From Purshia tridentata (taxonomy: Eukaryota; Streptophyta; Magnoliopsida; Rosales; Rosaceae): a DNA stretch of 64,000 bases. Position numbers and translations under genes: made by a program. Position 1 is the stretch's first letter. Every line of letters begins with the position of its first letter. The stretch covers positions 99,290-163,289 of the forward strand of contig QANT01008321.1 in the NCBI GenBank assembly GCA_003254885.1, given 5' to 3'. Below the pieces are notes generated by a model, which saw nothing but the letters and a program-made list of their open reading frames with translations, had not been told where the DNA came from and searched no databases. This document shows positions 23,360 to 35,719 of this stretch, in pieces.

Positions 23360-26300
23360 TTAAGGACTATGCAAACTCCACAGGTGGTCAACCACATCAT
23401 AGGGGTTGCTAAGGTGTTGAAAATCAGACCGGTGAAGAACAGTGCCTTGGGTTTGTCTGGCGCTGTGCCCAGGGGGGTCACTTTGCTTTGTCTTGGCTGA
23501 ACAGCAGTGACGCACACAGACACGGTGATGTCTTGTGTTAGTAGTGTACCTCCCATGCACATTAACCACCAATATAACTTCCTTGTCTCTGGTGTCTTCA
23601 CACCACCAGTTTTGTGGGACACCATCAACAAACTCTTCTAGGGTTTGGTGTTCCTCATGATGAACAGAGACCTCAGCTATATGATCTGGCCTGATAATGC
23701 CAGCTGCAGGAGTAACCTGGTTCAAAATCAAGAGTAATTAACAAGCAATTTTAACAGTAGATCCAGCAGCTCATCTTAAGTTTGAAAATCCAAAGTTGTA
23801 ACCTTAACAAATTTTTAATAAATATTATTTTTTATGAAATGAGGAACAGAATCATGCTTAAAGAAGACGCCAAGTTACATCCTGATCCAAGTAGAATAGC
23901 AATTTAATTTTGTAATAGAAAATGAGATGATCTACTTGAACTTCTTCTGAGATAATATTCACAAGGGTGTGCTTGTTATACAGACTGTACAATCTGCTCG
24001 TTATATGGACCGTAAAAGAGGATGCATGTTTTGGTAAATGTTTTTCCTAACTTGCAAATACAGTGAAACATGCTTTTGCCTAGAAGGAATTCATAAGACT
24101 GTAGTTATATAATCTACAAGTTTTTCACGTAGGATCAAACATTGGTGTAGCTCTGATGTTCACATCCATATATATTAGTCTGAAATTTCTGTCTCTACAG
24201 AACATTCCCTACTCGCAAATGCATAGAGAATTTTATGTGGTCTAATTCATCTTTCTAATGAGATCACTTTGACATCTACATATAAACTCATTTCTAATTG
24301 CTCCAATGGTTGAAACTCCCATGCATGCACCCTGCTCATGTCCTAATTGTTATTGTTGTTGTTCACAAAAGTGTACAAACAACTTTACTGCAAAAATCCC
24401 GTCTTTCCTAGCACTCTCCGCAACCAAAACACTCGATTACTGTAATGGAACTGTTCCAAAGCATAGGAAGTTACCTCAAGCCATCGTGGAAAGCCAAAGG
24501 AACCTCTAGGACAATGATCTGACACGTGCCCATCTTCCTTAATGATAGACTGTCCTTCACAAATTATTTCAAATAAAGCATCTTTGCTTCCACATTTATT
24601 TGTAATACGCAAAATGGATGTGTCCTGGTTTTGAAGGATTATGTTGTTTGTACTGACAATAGTTTCTGGAATCTTGCATAGTTCTTCAAGCATAAATTTG
24701 ATTTTCTCATTTGATTCAAGAATTTCTCCAAGCTCTTGCCTCCTTATCGATTCATCAACTCGAGCAATATCAACAGTAAAAATGCAGCGGACAGGCTTGT
24801 GATCACTGTCTGTCACGTCCATGCAGGCTTCATACCTATTCAACAGAAGACGTCATGTACTAAAGAATAAAAATAAACAGAAAAAAGATAATACAAAAAC
24901 GTGAATACTTGAATGCATATAGCAAATATATACATAAAACCCACTGATATAATTCATAAGAAGCACATTGTGTCAGACTAGAAAAACATTCCACTCTGAT
25001 TCATAAAGCAAACTTATTTGAGAGAAAGAAATGCCTTAATCAGCTAAACCCTAAACCCTAAAAACAAAGGCAAATGTATACCATTGCTCCCATAGTTATT
25101 ATTTGATCCCTATCCCCTTTAAATGGTCAATTACTTTACGGTAAGAAACCTTACTGTGATACTGAAGACACTACAGGGCATTCTAAGCTGCATTCTGATA
25201 CTGAGGCTGAGCGGCTGTCACGGTACAGGATTCTATCGCACCAGGCTGGAATGCGCTTCTTCTCACCAGAATTATACCCTATAAAAAGACAATTCCCACA
25301 AGTTTAGAGTTCAGAAGAAAGAAACTGCAAAGCCTACCACTTTGAAAAGTTCTATTTTTCTTATGAAAGCATAAATTTCCACAAGGTTCAGGGCAATAAA
25401 AAGAATTAAATAATGAGACAGAGATTCAATAAACACAGAAACATTGTCAATTTGAGTCATGGATCACCCAACGCACAAGAAGTTATAATCAAATATTTCT
25501 AAGGCCTAAACAGCTTACTCAGTATTCAGTTAAGAATCTTTATCCAATCCTGTTTGGGTACCCGGCCAAAGCAATGAATTTGGAAACTCATGCAGGTACA
25601 GTAAAATGTACCTGCTAAACCAGCTTGATGCCTTTCAAACTTGTATGTAGGAGGAAATGTAATATCTGCCTCACGCATTCCTTGGAAGACATTTCCAGCT
25701 TCCATTTCCACTCGGAGCTGATCCCTTTCTCTAAGCCAATCAAAGCATCTTTGAGAAACAAAATCTCTAGCCTCATCATAAGATATGCCGTCAAGCCGAT
25801 AGTTAAAATCACCGAGAAATATGACCATGTCTGCCTCAGATAACTCAGGCATCCCTTCTGCAGAATTATTACCAATAGCCTGAAAGGGCATCAATGCTTT
25901 ATCAAAATGGCTGGGACAAAATTGATTATATAACAAGTAGCTCAAAAACCAAAAAGGTGCTATACCAATCATGGTATATACATACATTTGTACCGCGAAG
26001 CATTTGAACTGCAAATGAAGCATTAGCTGCAATAGAAAGGACCAATGGCAAGCCAGATCTATAAACAAACCAAAATAAATACATTGAGAAGGCAAGGGAA
26101 CAGTAGAAGAATTGTATGGTCCTGTACCAGCTGAACAACTGAGAAGGTTAGTAGGTCGGCTGAAGGTCATTGTTCGATATACATGATCAAAGTCTGCATT
26201 GCGACGATTAACAGCTTCCAAATGTGCAGCAAAGTGGCAATTAACAAAGCACATTATCCGATCATACATTCTAATCCTCAAACCAACAGCTCCCTGTTTG

Positions 26301-29300
26301 AACAATCTTTAGCCACATCAGTATTAAGAATAATCAAATGTAAATGAAAACATCATACTACTATAAATCAAAGTATCAGTATACATGTGTTTATGCATAT
26401 ATATATATGGACAGAAAAGAGAGACAAGAACCACCAAAATGTTTTTTTCTTTTTTTTTTTTAACAGAAAACAGAGTAAATATATTCATGAAAATGTAATA
26501 CATTACAATGAAGGTGAACAAGCAGTCCACCAATCAAGTCAACATAATTTAACAGCTAACATTACAAAACAGCTAAAAAGAAAGCAATCTCATAAGTAAC
26601 TATAGCCTCCCAATCCACAAGGCATTTCAATGAAACTTAGAAGAAGCCAAAGCCCACAGAGATGTCCAACAACGAACTTTATCCCACAAGAAATCCACCT
26701 CCTCTCATCTGTTCTAAAAAAATCCTTCTATTCCTCTCCATCCAAAAACTTGGACCATCTAAATGATAATTGAAACCTTTATAAAGGCATCTCCCAAATA
26801 TATGTCAGTACTACAGAGTAGAACCAGAATACCAATATTTCACCCTCTAGGATTGGATTAATAATTTTTTTTTTTTTGTCAGATTAATAAATTATGTTCA
26901 CCAAAATGAATAACACCATTTCTAAAGCAGAAAAATGTCAAATTCCATTTTCAATGTATAACTGATATTAACACTTATTTTCCACCAGATATATGTAGTT
27001 TGAAATTTGAACTCAAAATAGCTACCGGGCCAAGCATAAACCTATTACAGTTCATCCCACATACAAAACACTAAGGCAATCACTATCTTTACATCTTTCA
27101 TTTTTTTTTTTTTTGTCGTCGCTTTGTTTTCTTAGAAATCCTTTTATATGATTGATTGCAACACAAAATCAATTTCTATCATACAGTACAAATCAGCATA
27201 ACAGAGGCAACCTTACCTTGTTACCAATGGCACGCCCAAAACCACATGGAACTGCTGCAGCATCGACATCCCCGACATGACTCCTAAGATCATTTCTCAC
27301 CCTGAAAGACAAAAATTGAACTGCCATAATGAGAGGCTCAGCAAGGAAAAAAGCCATAAAATTAATATAAAAAAATAAGAAACAGAAATTTTATTAATAA
27401 AGAAAAAGCAACCAATACACTGGGGATCTTCCCATTAAAGATTCTCACCACATTGCAATGAGCAATCCTGCCAACTGCCTGGAACCAACACGTTCAAATG
27501 TTGACCCTTCATCCAATGTTTTGCCAATCATATCCAGCCACCACTGCCCAACAGAGCTCCCCTCAAGACCTACCTAAAAAGAGATAGGATGAGAGGTGAT
27601 TCAGTAGACTCTACATATGAAGGACTGGCATGTAAGCAACCAACTTACAAGTGCACATTTCATAAAACAAAATTATTCAAAAGGAAAAGGAGAAAAAGCT
27701 CACAGTTTCTTTGGCTGCAGACATAGCAAGAAAACCAGCGCCCATTTCAACTTCTTGCAACCCAACAACGACAATGCCAACATCAGAAGCTACAGAGCCT
27801 AGCCAGGATATAAGTGAGTCATGAGATGCTCTTCCATGTCCAACATTCCATGTACCAGTCAATATTTTCAAGTTTTCTATCCTAGTATATAGAAATTCTT
27901 TGCAGGCCAATTCTGAACGCAATATGTTGTCAAGAGGTCCTGGGGATGAAATATTCCATCCACATATACCACCATGATTAGCCAAGGTAAATATATAACC
28001 AGCTCCTGCAGCCATTTTTATAACAGGACTGCTATGAGCTACCCATCCTCCAAGAAGATTACCCTCAAGGTCCAATACCTGGACAGTGCCACTCGCATAA
28101 CCAACCCACATACGTAGCCCAAATGTAAAAAAACATTGGACAGCAGAATAATGGTAATGGAAATCTTGTATACGACTGCCATTTCTATCCCACTGCACTA
28201 GTAGGCCATTTGTACACCCAGTCCAAATCATTCCATCTACTGCTATTACCAATGCCTCAGTTCTTCGATTATCATCTCCAAAGGCACCCTTCACTGCAAC
28301 TCGACGAACAGCATCAGCTGCTCCCATTATTGCATTACGTGATCGCTGAAAGAAACCAAAAGAACTTTGCGTTTTGTCCTTTTTTGATCCAGAAACAAAT
28401 TCCACTGATAAGTCCTGTGCTGATGAAATGTCCACTCGATTCTCAATCTGACCATCAGTATTAAAGACTTTCAGTAACTCCCTTGTACGAGCATCCCTGT
28501 CATATGAAAACTACTAGCATAACTAAAATTCATGACTTCAGTCTGCCTTCACTTACAAATGTACAAACCTAAACGTTACTCTATGAAAACGTGAATATAT
28601 ACATCGGTATAATGAGAAATGTATAAAGCGCATAATAAACAAAGACTACAGGCACCCTCTTTTAGCTACTTATTCATGTATGGCAAGACATGAAGTACAA
28701 ACCACGCTGGCATAGGGGACCCACATTCAAACTTTAAGCTAAATATTCAAAGTATTAGCAACACACAGTGGTCAAAAATTAGTTTCTTCAGACAAAGTAT
28801 TAGTCAATTAAAAAACAGAAATAATTTCTTCCAAAACAGAAATAAGGAAAAATGCTCAATTCACCCTAACAGGCAATCATCGATACGTCTGGACTCACAG
28901 CAGATGCAATTTCAACTTGGAAAGAAAGTGACACCCAAATCTGCTAAGTATATATTAATAGAAAAGATAAATATTGAGAAAAAGGTCAAGTCATGAATGA
29001 AAAGTCACCAAAGCAACATTATCAAACTAGGGTTAAATAAAATGCAATAAAAAGAATTCATTAATTTTAGTAACTTCTGCGAGTCTCAAAATTCAACTCT
29101 AAAACATTTCTTGTTTTAGGACTCATAGAGTCATACTGCATAGATAATTCAAAAAGTTAAAATCATATGCTAATATAAAATTCTATGACATTTTGTGCAC
29201 AAAAATGGATGAGTTGACATGAGAATAATCCAAATATAAATAGTTGAATTCAAATTGATTAGTTTTATCAGGAATAGAGTGAAGTTTAATCCAAAAAATA

Positions 29301-30536
29301 AAATAAATCAGCAGCTGCAGGCTGCAGCAATGGGCAAATGTAAGTATTAAAGTTAGAAAATTAGAATATTGAGAGAGCAGACGTACCACAATGCGAATGA
29401 GAGATAACCAGCAGTCCACACTTTTGCTCTAGATTTATCGGACAATAAGTACCTAACATCTGAAGTTAATATGTTAGTAAAACCATTAACGGCAACTTGG
29501 GTCCAAGGGTCAATGTAAGACCTCTCCACCAACAACGCAGACGTGTGCCTTTCTTCGGTGGTTAGAGATAGAGCTTTTTCAATGGCTTCCCACGGCCATA
29601 TCTTGATGACCCCACCCTCTGAACCGGACCATAGATCCCCTGATCAAAGAAAAACAATGTGATTGGTAAACGTATAAACATTGAAGAAGAAAGAAAGAAT
29701 GAACGAACGAATGAACCAAGATTCAATACTAATTGATAGGTAGTGGTAAATTTACCATAACAAGAGATCACAAGCGAAAGAACGGGGCCTCTATGAGCCT
29801 GCCAAGACAGGCACTCCTTATAAGGATTGGTAGAAGACGTAGGAGCAGAATCCATCCTCCAACACCTAATCCTACCATCCCTATGCCCACTCCACACAGC
29901 CCTATTCCCCTCATCCCCAACCAAGCATATCACCGCCGATGTGCACACCGACTCCCTAAACGGCACCGTTTCCTCATCCCCTGAATTGCCTTCGCCTGCC
30001 GCTGAGTACAGATCCTTGAAATTCCAAACCCTAACGGCGCACTCCGTCCCCGCCCACAATTGGGACTCGGTGCTCACCAGCGTCCGTAAGAAGCACCCTA
30101 TCTGAGTCTCCCTCAGCGGGTGGGGCCTCACTTCCAGCCTTGGCGGCCGGTTCGGGTGAACCGCCGCCCGAACTGGGACTTTGAAAATTCCAGTCCCTCC
30201 ACCCTTGGCAACGAACTCCGGGAGCGAAGATTGGTGCTCCTCGGAAGCGTTGCTTTTGTTTTTCATATTATTGTTGTTGTGGTCATCGTTGGTAACGGAG
30301 AGCTTGCGGTCAAGGAATTGGAGCATATAGTCGAGGCGTTTGGAGGTGGAGTGGAGCGAGACAGCGTCGTTTTCACCTTCCGATGAGGAGGATGAGGAGT
30401 CCAGGAAGAGTTTTGGAGCGATGGGAGTGAGAGTGTCATCGAGGCTGAATTTGCGGAGGTCATGGTGTCTTTGGTTTGATCTAAGGGGTGGGTCACCGAG
30501 GCTCATAGACGATAGGACGTGGTCGTTTCCGTCCAT
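23360..30536 (-). CDS. FRA3: WD40-containing inositol polyphosphate 5-phosphatase (FRA3/5PTase12-14 type), 11 exons
   Basis: Exons in transcription order: 30536-29756, 29639-29387, 28496-27704, 27573-27449, 27301-27217, 26293-26128, 26026-25986, 25879-25612, 25278-25155, 24835-24475 and 23716-23360, giving 1117 aa (Arabidopsis FRA3 is of similar length). A low-complexity N-terminus is followed by WD40 repeats (about 120-540; [37 protein letters not shown]). The Mg-dependent 5-phosphatase domain then shows TWNVGH (560), QEVEMGAG (592), AIGNKGAVGLR (about 675), NCHFAAH, GDFNYRL (771), PPTYKF (824), PAWCDR (848) and SDHKPV (889), so all catalytic motifs are present. FRA3 removes the 5-phosphate from PI(4,5)P2 and related lipids and affects actin and fibre wall formation. 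Splice sites are GT-AG. A LINE fragment lies in intron 5. The symbol rests on domain architecture; a paralogue is possible. Confidence 0.93.
26442..26898 (-). mobile_element. 5'-truncated LINE (L1 type) in intron 5 of the phosphatase gene
   Basis: On the minus strand the 457-bp insert ends in an A-rich tail (T run at 26442-26461 on plus). It encodes the end of a plant L1 reverse-transcriptase ORF: ERNRRIF, then after a frame break [16 protein letters not shown]. Direct repeats CACCAAAATG flank it at 26432-26441 and 26899-26908. Target duplication, poly(A) and 5' truncation together are typical of target-primed LINE insertion. Confidence 0.78.
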
Positions 30537-31636
30537 CTGTTGATCAGTTGATCAGTTGAGGAAGCAGAATCAGAATGTTGGACTGATCACTGTTGGTGGC
30601 TGAAGCAGAGCCAACAACCGAGATTGGAGGTCTGAGACTGTCTACTCCAAATATCTAGTTTAACTTCAACTAACAAAAGTCTCCGCGAGAAAGAGTTTTC
30701 TACTTATCCTTTTCTTTGTCAAATTCTTTGGGTAATTTAACTAAATAACCTTTTTTAAATACTTTTTAACTTTTTTAATCTCTATCAGATAATTTATACT
30801 CTTTTTTATTTATTTGGACCAAAATACCCCCCTCGCCATATTCCATCCATTGTAATTGTCCACTAATCTTACAGCATATGTCCATCAAAAAATCTATACT
30901 ACGTAGCGACCGCAAATTCCGCTTTATGTGACTATCTCATTTGTGTCCACCTTATAACGACCATTTTGGCCATTGTTATCTAGAAAAAAAAAAAACCCAA
31001 AAAGAAAATAAAATTAGATACGAATTTGATAGATAGATACCTGAGTTTTATAGAGAGAGAGAGGCGTGGAAGGCAGGAGGAAGGGGGGAATTCTTCTCTT
31101 AATCTAGTTTTGTGCTCATGAGGGACGCTTGTGAAGGAGAGAGAGATCTCGACGGTGAGAGGATGGTGCCTTTTCTAGGTGGGTTTTATGAGTTGGGTTT
31201 TCTAGGTGGTTTCTCTGGGTGGGGTGAAAAAGGAGATCTGATCTGGGCACAGACGAGGTGGTATGGCGCTGGCAAGGTTTGGGTGAGCAGCAAGGGCTGG
31301 TGAGCGGCAATATCTGGGAGTACCATAGTTTTAATTAATTAGTATAAAATTAGCACATAAAGAATTAATAGAATATATATGTGGACTAATTAGATATATA
31401 TAAGCAAAGCAAATTTGGTCGCTTTGAGTTGTCTTGTACATTGAAACTGCCGGCTAAGTTTCCACGTGGCAGTCCCTTGTTGCTCTTATAAGCAAGGGTA
31501 GCATATAAGAGTTGACTCCATGTTTTTCCTCTTTCTCATCGCTGTCCTTGAAAAGTTGAAAGCATATAATTTGCAGCTGCGGGCCGGCGAATCAAAGAAG
31601 CAGCTAAAATACAGGCACCCTAATTAAGTTAGTCTT
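30537..31636. other. Divergent intergenic region between FRA3-type and BPP-like genes
   Basis: Holds the promoter and leader of the minus-strand phosphatase (near 30540-30700) and of the plus-strand BPP-like gene. TATA-like stretches occur at about 31393-31404 and 31500-31508. A GA-rich patch lies at 31050-31150. The open frames at 31112-31310 overlap on both strands and have no family features, so I do not call a gene. Confidence 0.4.
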
Positions 31637-31740
31637 AGTCTAGGTACGTACCTAAAATGACTAATATTGTATCAGAATGGGAGAAGTTATATTTCATTAA
31701 TGTAATTAGTCTAGGTACGTACCTAAAATGACTAATATTG
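31635..31740 (+). repeat. Duplicated 35-bp leader segment containing the start codon
   Basis: A 35-bp stretch beginning TTAGTCTAGGTACG and ending ATGACTAATATTG occurs at 31635-31669 and again, identically, at 31706-31740. The copies are 71 bp apart. Each contains the same ATG context (CTAAAATGACTAAT). The second ATG (31728) opens the long BPP-like reading frame; the first opens a short upstream frame. Confidence 0.85.
31657..31731 (+). promoter_or_regulatory. Upstream ORF overlapping the main start codon (ATGA)
   Basis: ATG 31657 opens a 24-codon frame whose TGA (31729-31731) overlaps the main ATG (31728-31730) in the four bases ATGA. It arises from the 35-bp duplication around the start codon. 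If the transcript begins upstream of 31657, which is unverified, the uORF would reduce translation of the main frame or make it depend on reinitiation. Confidence 0.5.
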
Positions 31741-34246
31741 GAGGGGGTTTTAGCAGGAGAGTCCCCGGGGCGCTATTTATGAATGGGCGGAAGGAACACA
31801 GAGATCATGATCAAGATCTTATTCTATTCCAGGAGTTGCAAAAGCACGAAAAAGAACGCAATAATATCGCCAGCCTCCTCCAGCCTGTTTCTGATGAGTT
31901 TGAGCCAAATGGTATATATGGTTTCATATTAATTTATATATAGAAATATCTCTGTGTTTTATCATATATATATATATATATATATATGCTATTCACCTTA
32001 ATTTTCTAAATATTGAAGCTAGCAAGAAAGCTGCCTTTCAATGTTAATTTGGGCTTGGGCCACCAGTGTAACGTACCAAAACAAAGAAGCTAAGCTAGCT
32101 AGAAAGCCAGCGCCTAATTTAAGTATCGATCTTCTTAATTATTAATTTTTAACAAGATTAATTTATTTACTAGCTATAGCTTGATCGATCCCCCAAAACC
32201 GAAGCTATAGCTGTTGATCCATATCAATAATAACTACGTCATACGTACAGGAAACTATCAACTCTACAGAATTGCCTCTGCCAAGAAAGGATCTGGACTT
32301 GAATTTCTTGCTGAAAACGACAAGAACGATTATGATTGGTAACTGGCTTCCCGCTAGCTAATAGCTACCCTTTTGTTTCCCCTTAATTACTACTAACTAG
32401 GATCATATGAATATTAGCATATGCATATATATATAGTACTGGCTGTGTACGTAATAGCATCTGAATGATTTGTTTTTATTTACATCAAGGTTAAAAACAC
32501 CGCCAGCAACTCCTCTTTTTCCATCTCTAGAAATGGAAACAAGTGGCCCTGAGCTCGTCATTCAAAGGGAAATACCAATTCTCCAACCCCTTTCACGGGT
32601 ATGTACATTTAAATTATTACATAAGTTTTTTTTTTTGTTGAGCACAAGTTTTGTTGTGAATGCTAATCTAGGTAACTACTCTTAATTACTTTAAATTGAA
32701 GTACGCCCTAATTAAGAAATCTAATAATTAACTATAAGAAGTTATATATATATGAGGAATTCTAGCTACATTTTCTTACTACATTCTTCTTTTATTTTCT
32801 TCTTATAATAATTCTAACTATGCAGTGTAGTCTTATAATTAAAATAGCTTATATTTTAGATTATTTTTAAAAAATTATTTTTACAAAAAATTAACCAAAT
32901 AAAAAATATATAGTTTATTCGTGTAACTCTTATCAAATAAACGGACAATGAATCAAATTGTTATAAAAATCTTCTATCTATTTGATAAAAATTATATAAT
33001 CAAATATTTGGTTAATTTTTTTGTAGAAATTATCTTCTAGAAAGTGAACGGTTTTTATCATTAAATTACACTACATATATAATAGGAATTATAAGAAATA
33101 TATAGTAGAAGAAAGAGGTAAAAAGGGAAAGGTACGTAGCTAGCATTTATATATATTCTCTAGCTATTACACAAAAAAATAGCTATACAATATAAGTAAG
33201 GCATATTGGTGATTACCTCTAATTAAACAAAATATTGGTTGGTTGATGACAAAATTAAATTGTAGGTCTTCCGTTTACATGTATATATGTAGTATTGTTA
33301 TATTTTATATATTGATGTGGATGAACTTTTATAGGCTATAGTTATTACTTTATGGGTTTATCCAGCATATTTGCGCTCTAAATTAAATTCGATTGGATGA
33401 TCATTCATATGTATTAACTAATGAAACGTAAAAGGAACATCAAACCAGTTTGCAGCAGCCAATTGCAAGTCAGAGGCAGTACTTGAGGCAAGCAATGCGA
33501 GGCTAAAATCTACGAATCCGAAACCAAAACTTCCCCTGAGGTCTGTCACTCCGAGTCAAATTAGTGGACGAAGCATAGTATCAAACCAAACAAAAAACCC
33601 CAAAGCAAGAACAACTGCAATTCTGAACCAGCAGAAGGCAACCAAATCAGCCGCTGACCTGATCATTGGAGAAAGAGCAAATAATGTGGTCAATCATACT
33701 CATACAACAAAATCCATCGACCAAAAAGAAAGCCATACAAATTTCCTTACTTCTCAATTTAAAAGCATGGGAATTATAATGGATTCAAAAAGTACGTCAA
33801 AGCCTGCAACAAGTAGAGGTGCCTCACCTCTTGTGAGATCAAAATTAATTCCAGGCTTTTCTAATGAGAAACCGCCTAATCTGAGAACAGATCAACGCTC
33901 GACTTCTGCTACCCGGCCCGGCCGACCCAGCAAGCCCGAACCTGCAACTGATCACCGAAAAGCGGCTGAACCAGCTGCAGCCCCAAAGCCAAGGAGGCAA
34001 TCATGCTCACCGAGCGTCTCTAGGGGTCGGAAAGTGGAAGCCATGCAGCAGAATTTTCAAGGCAATTTGAATACTCAAAAAGGAAGAATTCAAACAGGAA
34101 ATGGGACGCAAGTTTTTGGGAGTAGGATGGTAGAGAGAGTGATGAATGCTAGGAAAGCAGCTACTCATGATCAAGAAAAAGATAAAAAGCCAAATTCTCG
34201 GTTTCTGATTAATGGAAGCTCTGGTTTTAATTGGAAGAATATATGA
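31728..34246 (+). CDS. Basic Ser/Pro-rich protein, BPP / 'FLO11-like' family (4 exons)
   Basis: Exons 31728-31911, 32251-32338, 32490-32598 and 33449-34246 give 392 aa. The diagnostic conserved block is around residues 80-105: GLEFLAENDKNDYDW then LKTPPATPLFPSLEME. It occurs in plant proteins often labelled flocculation-FLO11-like, some of which (BPP1 group) bind microtubules. Downstream, residues 125-392 are basic, Ser/Thr/Pro/Lys-rich and mostly disordered, with RSVTPSQISGR, RPGRPSKPEPA, RRQSCSPSVSRGRKVE and GSRMVERVMNARK motifs typical of the family C-terminus. It has no membrane segment or enzyme domain. A shorter member than most. ATG 31728 is preferred because it opens the long frame, although an identical upstream ATG exists. 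Confidence 0.8.
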
Positions 34247-34623
34247 TGTCTAATATTAAGAGGTAGTACATTTACTGGATATAGCTGTTAGCTCTCGAGC
34301 ATATTATGGTATATTGGTATGGTTCTTATCTTGCTTTTTCATGCTTTTCATTTCATCACTCGAATTTTATAATAAAGATACATCTTACTGTTTGTTTAAT
34401 GGTTTTTCTCTTCAATATATCGATCGTGAGAAGTTCTAATTAAATTTGATTTCCCCTTTCCAAATTTAGAAGAATGTATATTTTTTCCCAGCAAACAAAA
34501 ATATATGGTGTTTTTCGTTTTGCTTAAAGGAAAGAGAAAATAAACATATAGACTACTACTCAAGAGTTGAACTCTTGTCATGGGTCATGTAAAATAGTTA
34601 ATGTATATATATATATATATAAG
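34247..34623. other. 3' flank of the BPP-like gene
   Basis: Non-coding AT-rich sequence with an AATAAA-like signal at about 34370 (ATAATAAAGATA). This is a plausible 3'UTR end about 125 bp after the stop. A short TA microsatellite lies at 34604-34620. Confidence 0.5.
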
Positions 34624-34631
34624 GCTATAAC

Positions 34632-35711
34632 CAAGGAATGTAATTTCGCCGAAATTATTGTTTTTTGGGGGGTCCGAAACGAAATGCCATCTCCAAGTTA
34701 TTTTCATCAAAATTTCGACGATTTTGCCGAAATTTCGGTAAATCTCGGCGAAATTCCAAAATTTAAGCGAAATTTTATTTAAATCCTAAAAATCAAAATC
34801 AAAATCAAAATTATACAAAATTGGCACCTCCAACCTTAGGGGAATGGAAGCCCATGGTGAGGAAAGGAAAACCACAAAAAAGATGGGTGATCGGAGCTCG
34901 GAAGTGGCCGAAAATAGCAAAAAAAGCCGGTGGGGGAGGCTACAATTTCTCGAGTGGAGAGGTCGGCCGAGCTGGGTGATGGCTGGGTTGTGTTGGCGTT
35001 GGCTTGGGGAGTCAACTGGTGGCTTTGGATTGCCAGGAGGTGGCTGGCGACAGTGAGTTCTAGCTGGGCAGTAGGCGCACAGGGGAGAGAGAGGTGAGTC
35101 TGTGACTGAAGGTGAAGGGGAAAGGAAGAAAGAAAAAGAAAGAAAGAGGGCCTAGCCGCCTAGGGGAACATGGGGGAAAATAGAAAAGTAAGGAAGAGTG
35201 GGAGAGTGGGAAGGTAGGAGAGAGAATATAAAAATAATAATAAAAAACTTTTTTAATTTAAAATTGTTTAAATGTTATATGGGGTTTGGGATTTGGTGTT
35301 TTGGGGTTTGGTGTTTTTTAATTTATATAATACATATTTCTATATAAAAATTTATTAAAAATATCCTAAACGTACCCTAATAAAATATTTATACCATATT
35401 TTAAGCCTAAACGTACCCTAATATTATATTTATACCATATTTATACCCTAATATTATATTTATACCATATTTTTAACAAAATTTGCCTACAACACGCATT
35501 ATATTTACTTTATATTATATAAAATCTACAATATGGTTTGGTTCTTTCAATGTTTTTTATAAATGTAGTAGATAATATGTTAAATAATCATATGGTAAAG
35601 TTTTATTCAAAATTTTTATTGTTTGACATCAATTTCCGTCGTTTTTGTCTAAACCCTAGCGAAATCGAAATTTTGTCGAAATTTCCAACGAAATCGAAAT
35701 TATATTCCTTC
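34632..35711. mobile_element. hAT-like non-autonomous element
   Basis: The ends are CAAGGAATGTAATTTCG and (reverse complement) GAAGGAATATAATTTCG. They are flanked by 8-bp near-repeats GCTATAAC (34624-34631) and GTTATAAC (35712-35719). Subterminal sequence is crowded with CGAAATTTCG-type palindromes at both ends. An 8-bp duplication and CA-start ends fit the hAT superfamily. The interior has a GC-richer block (34840-35220) and tandem repeats but no transposase frame. Confidence 0.62.
35364..35473 (+). repeat. Short tandem repeat inside the hAT-like element
   Basis: Three to four imperfect copies of a unit with ACCCTAATATTATATTTATA and CCATATTT follow one another. The unit is about 28-42 bp with variable spacing. 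Confidence 0.7.
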
Positions 35712-35719
35712 GTTATAAC

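Noticed and set aside
29733-30543. Several plus-strand open frames opposite exon 1 of the FRA3-type gene
   Set aside because: They mirror a GC-rich conserved exon on the other strand and encode no known motif.
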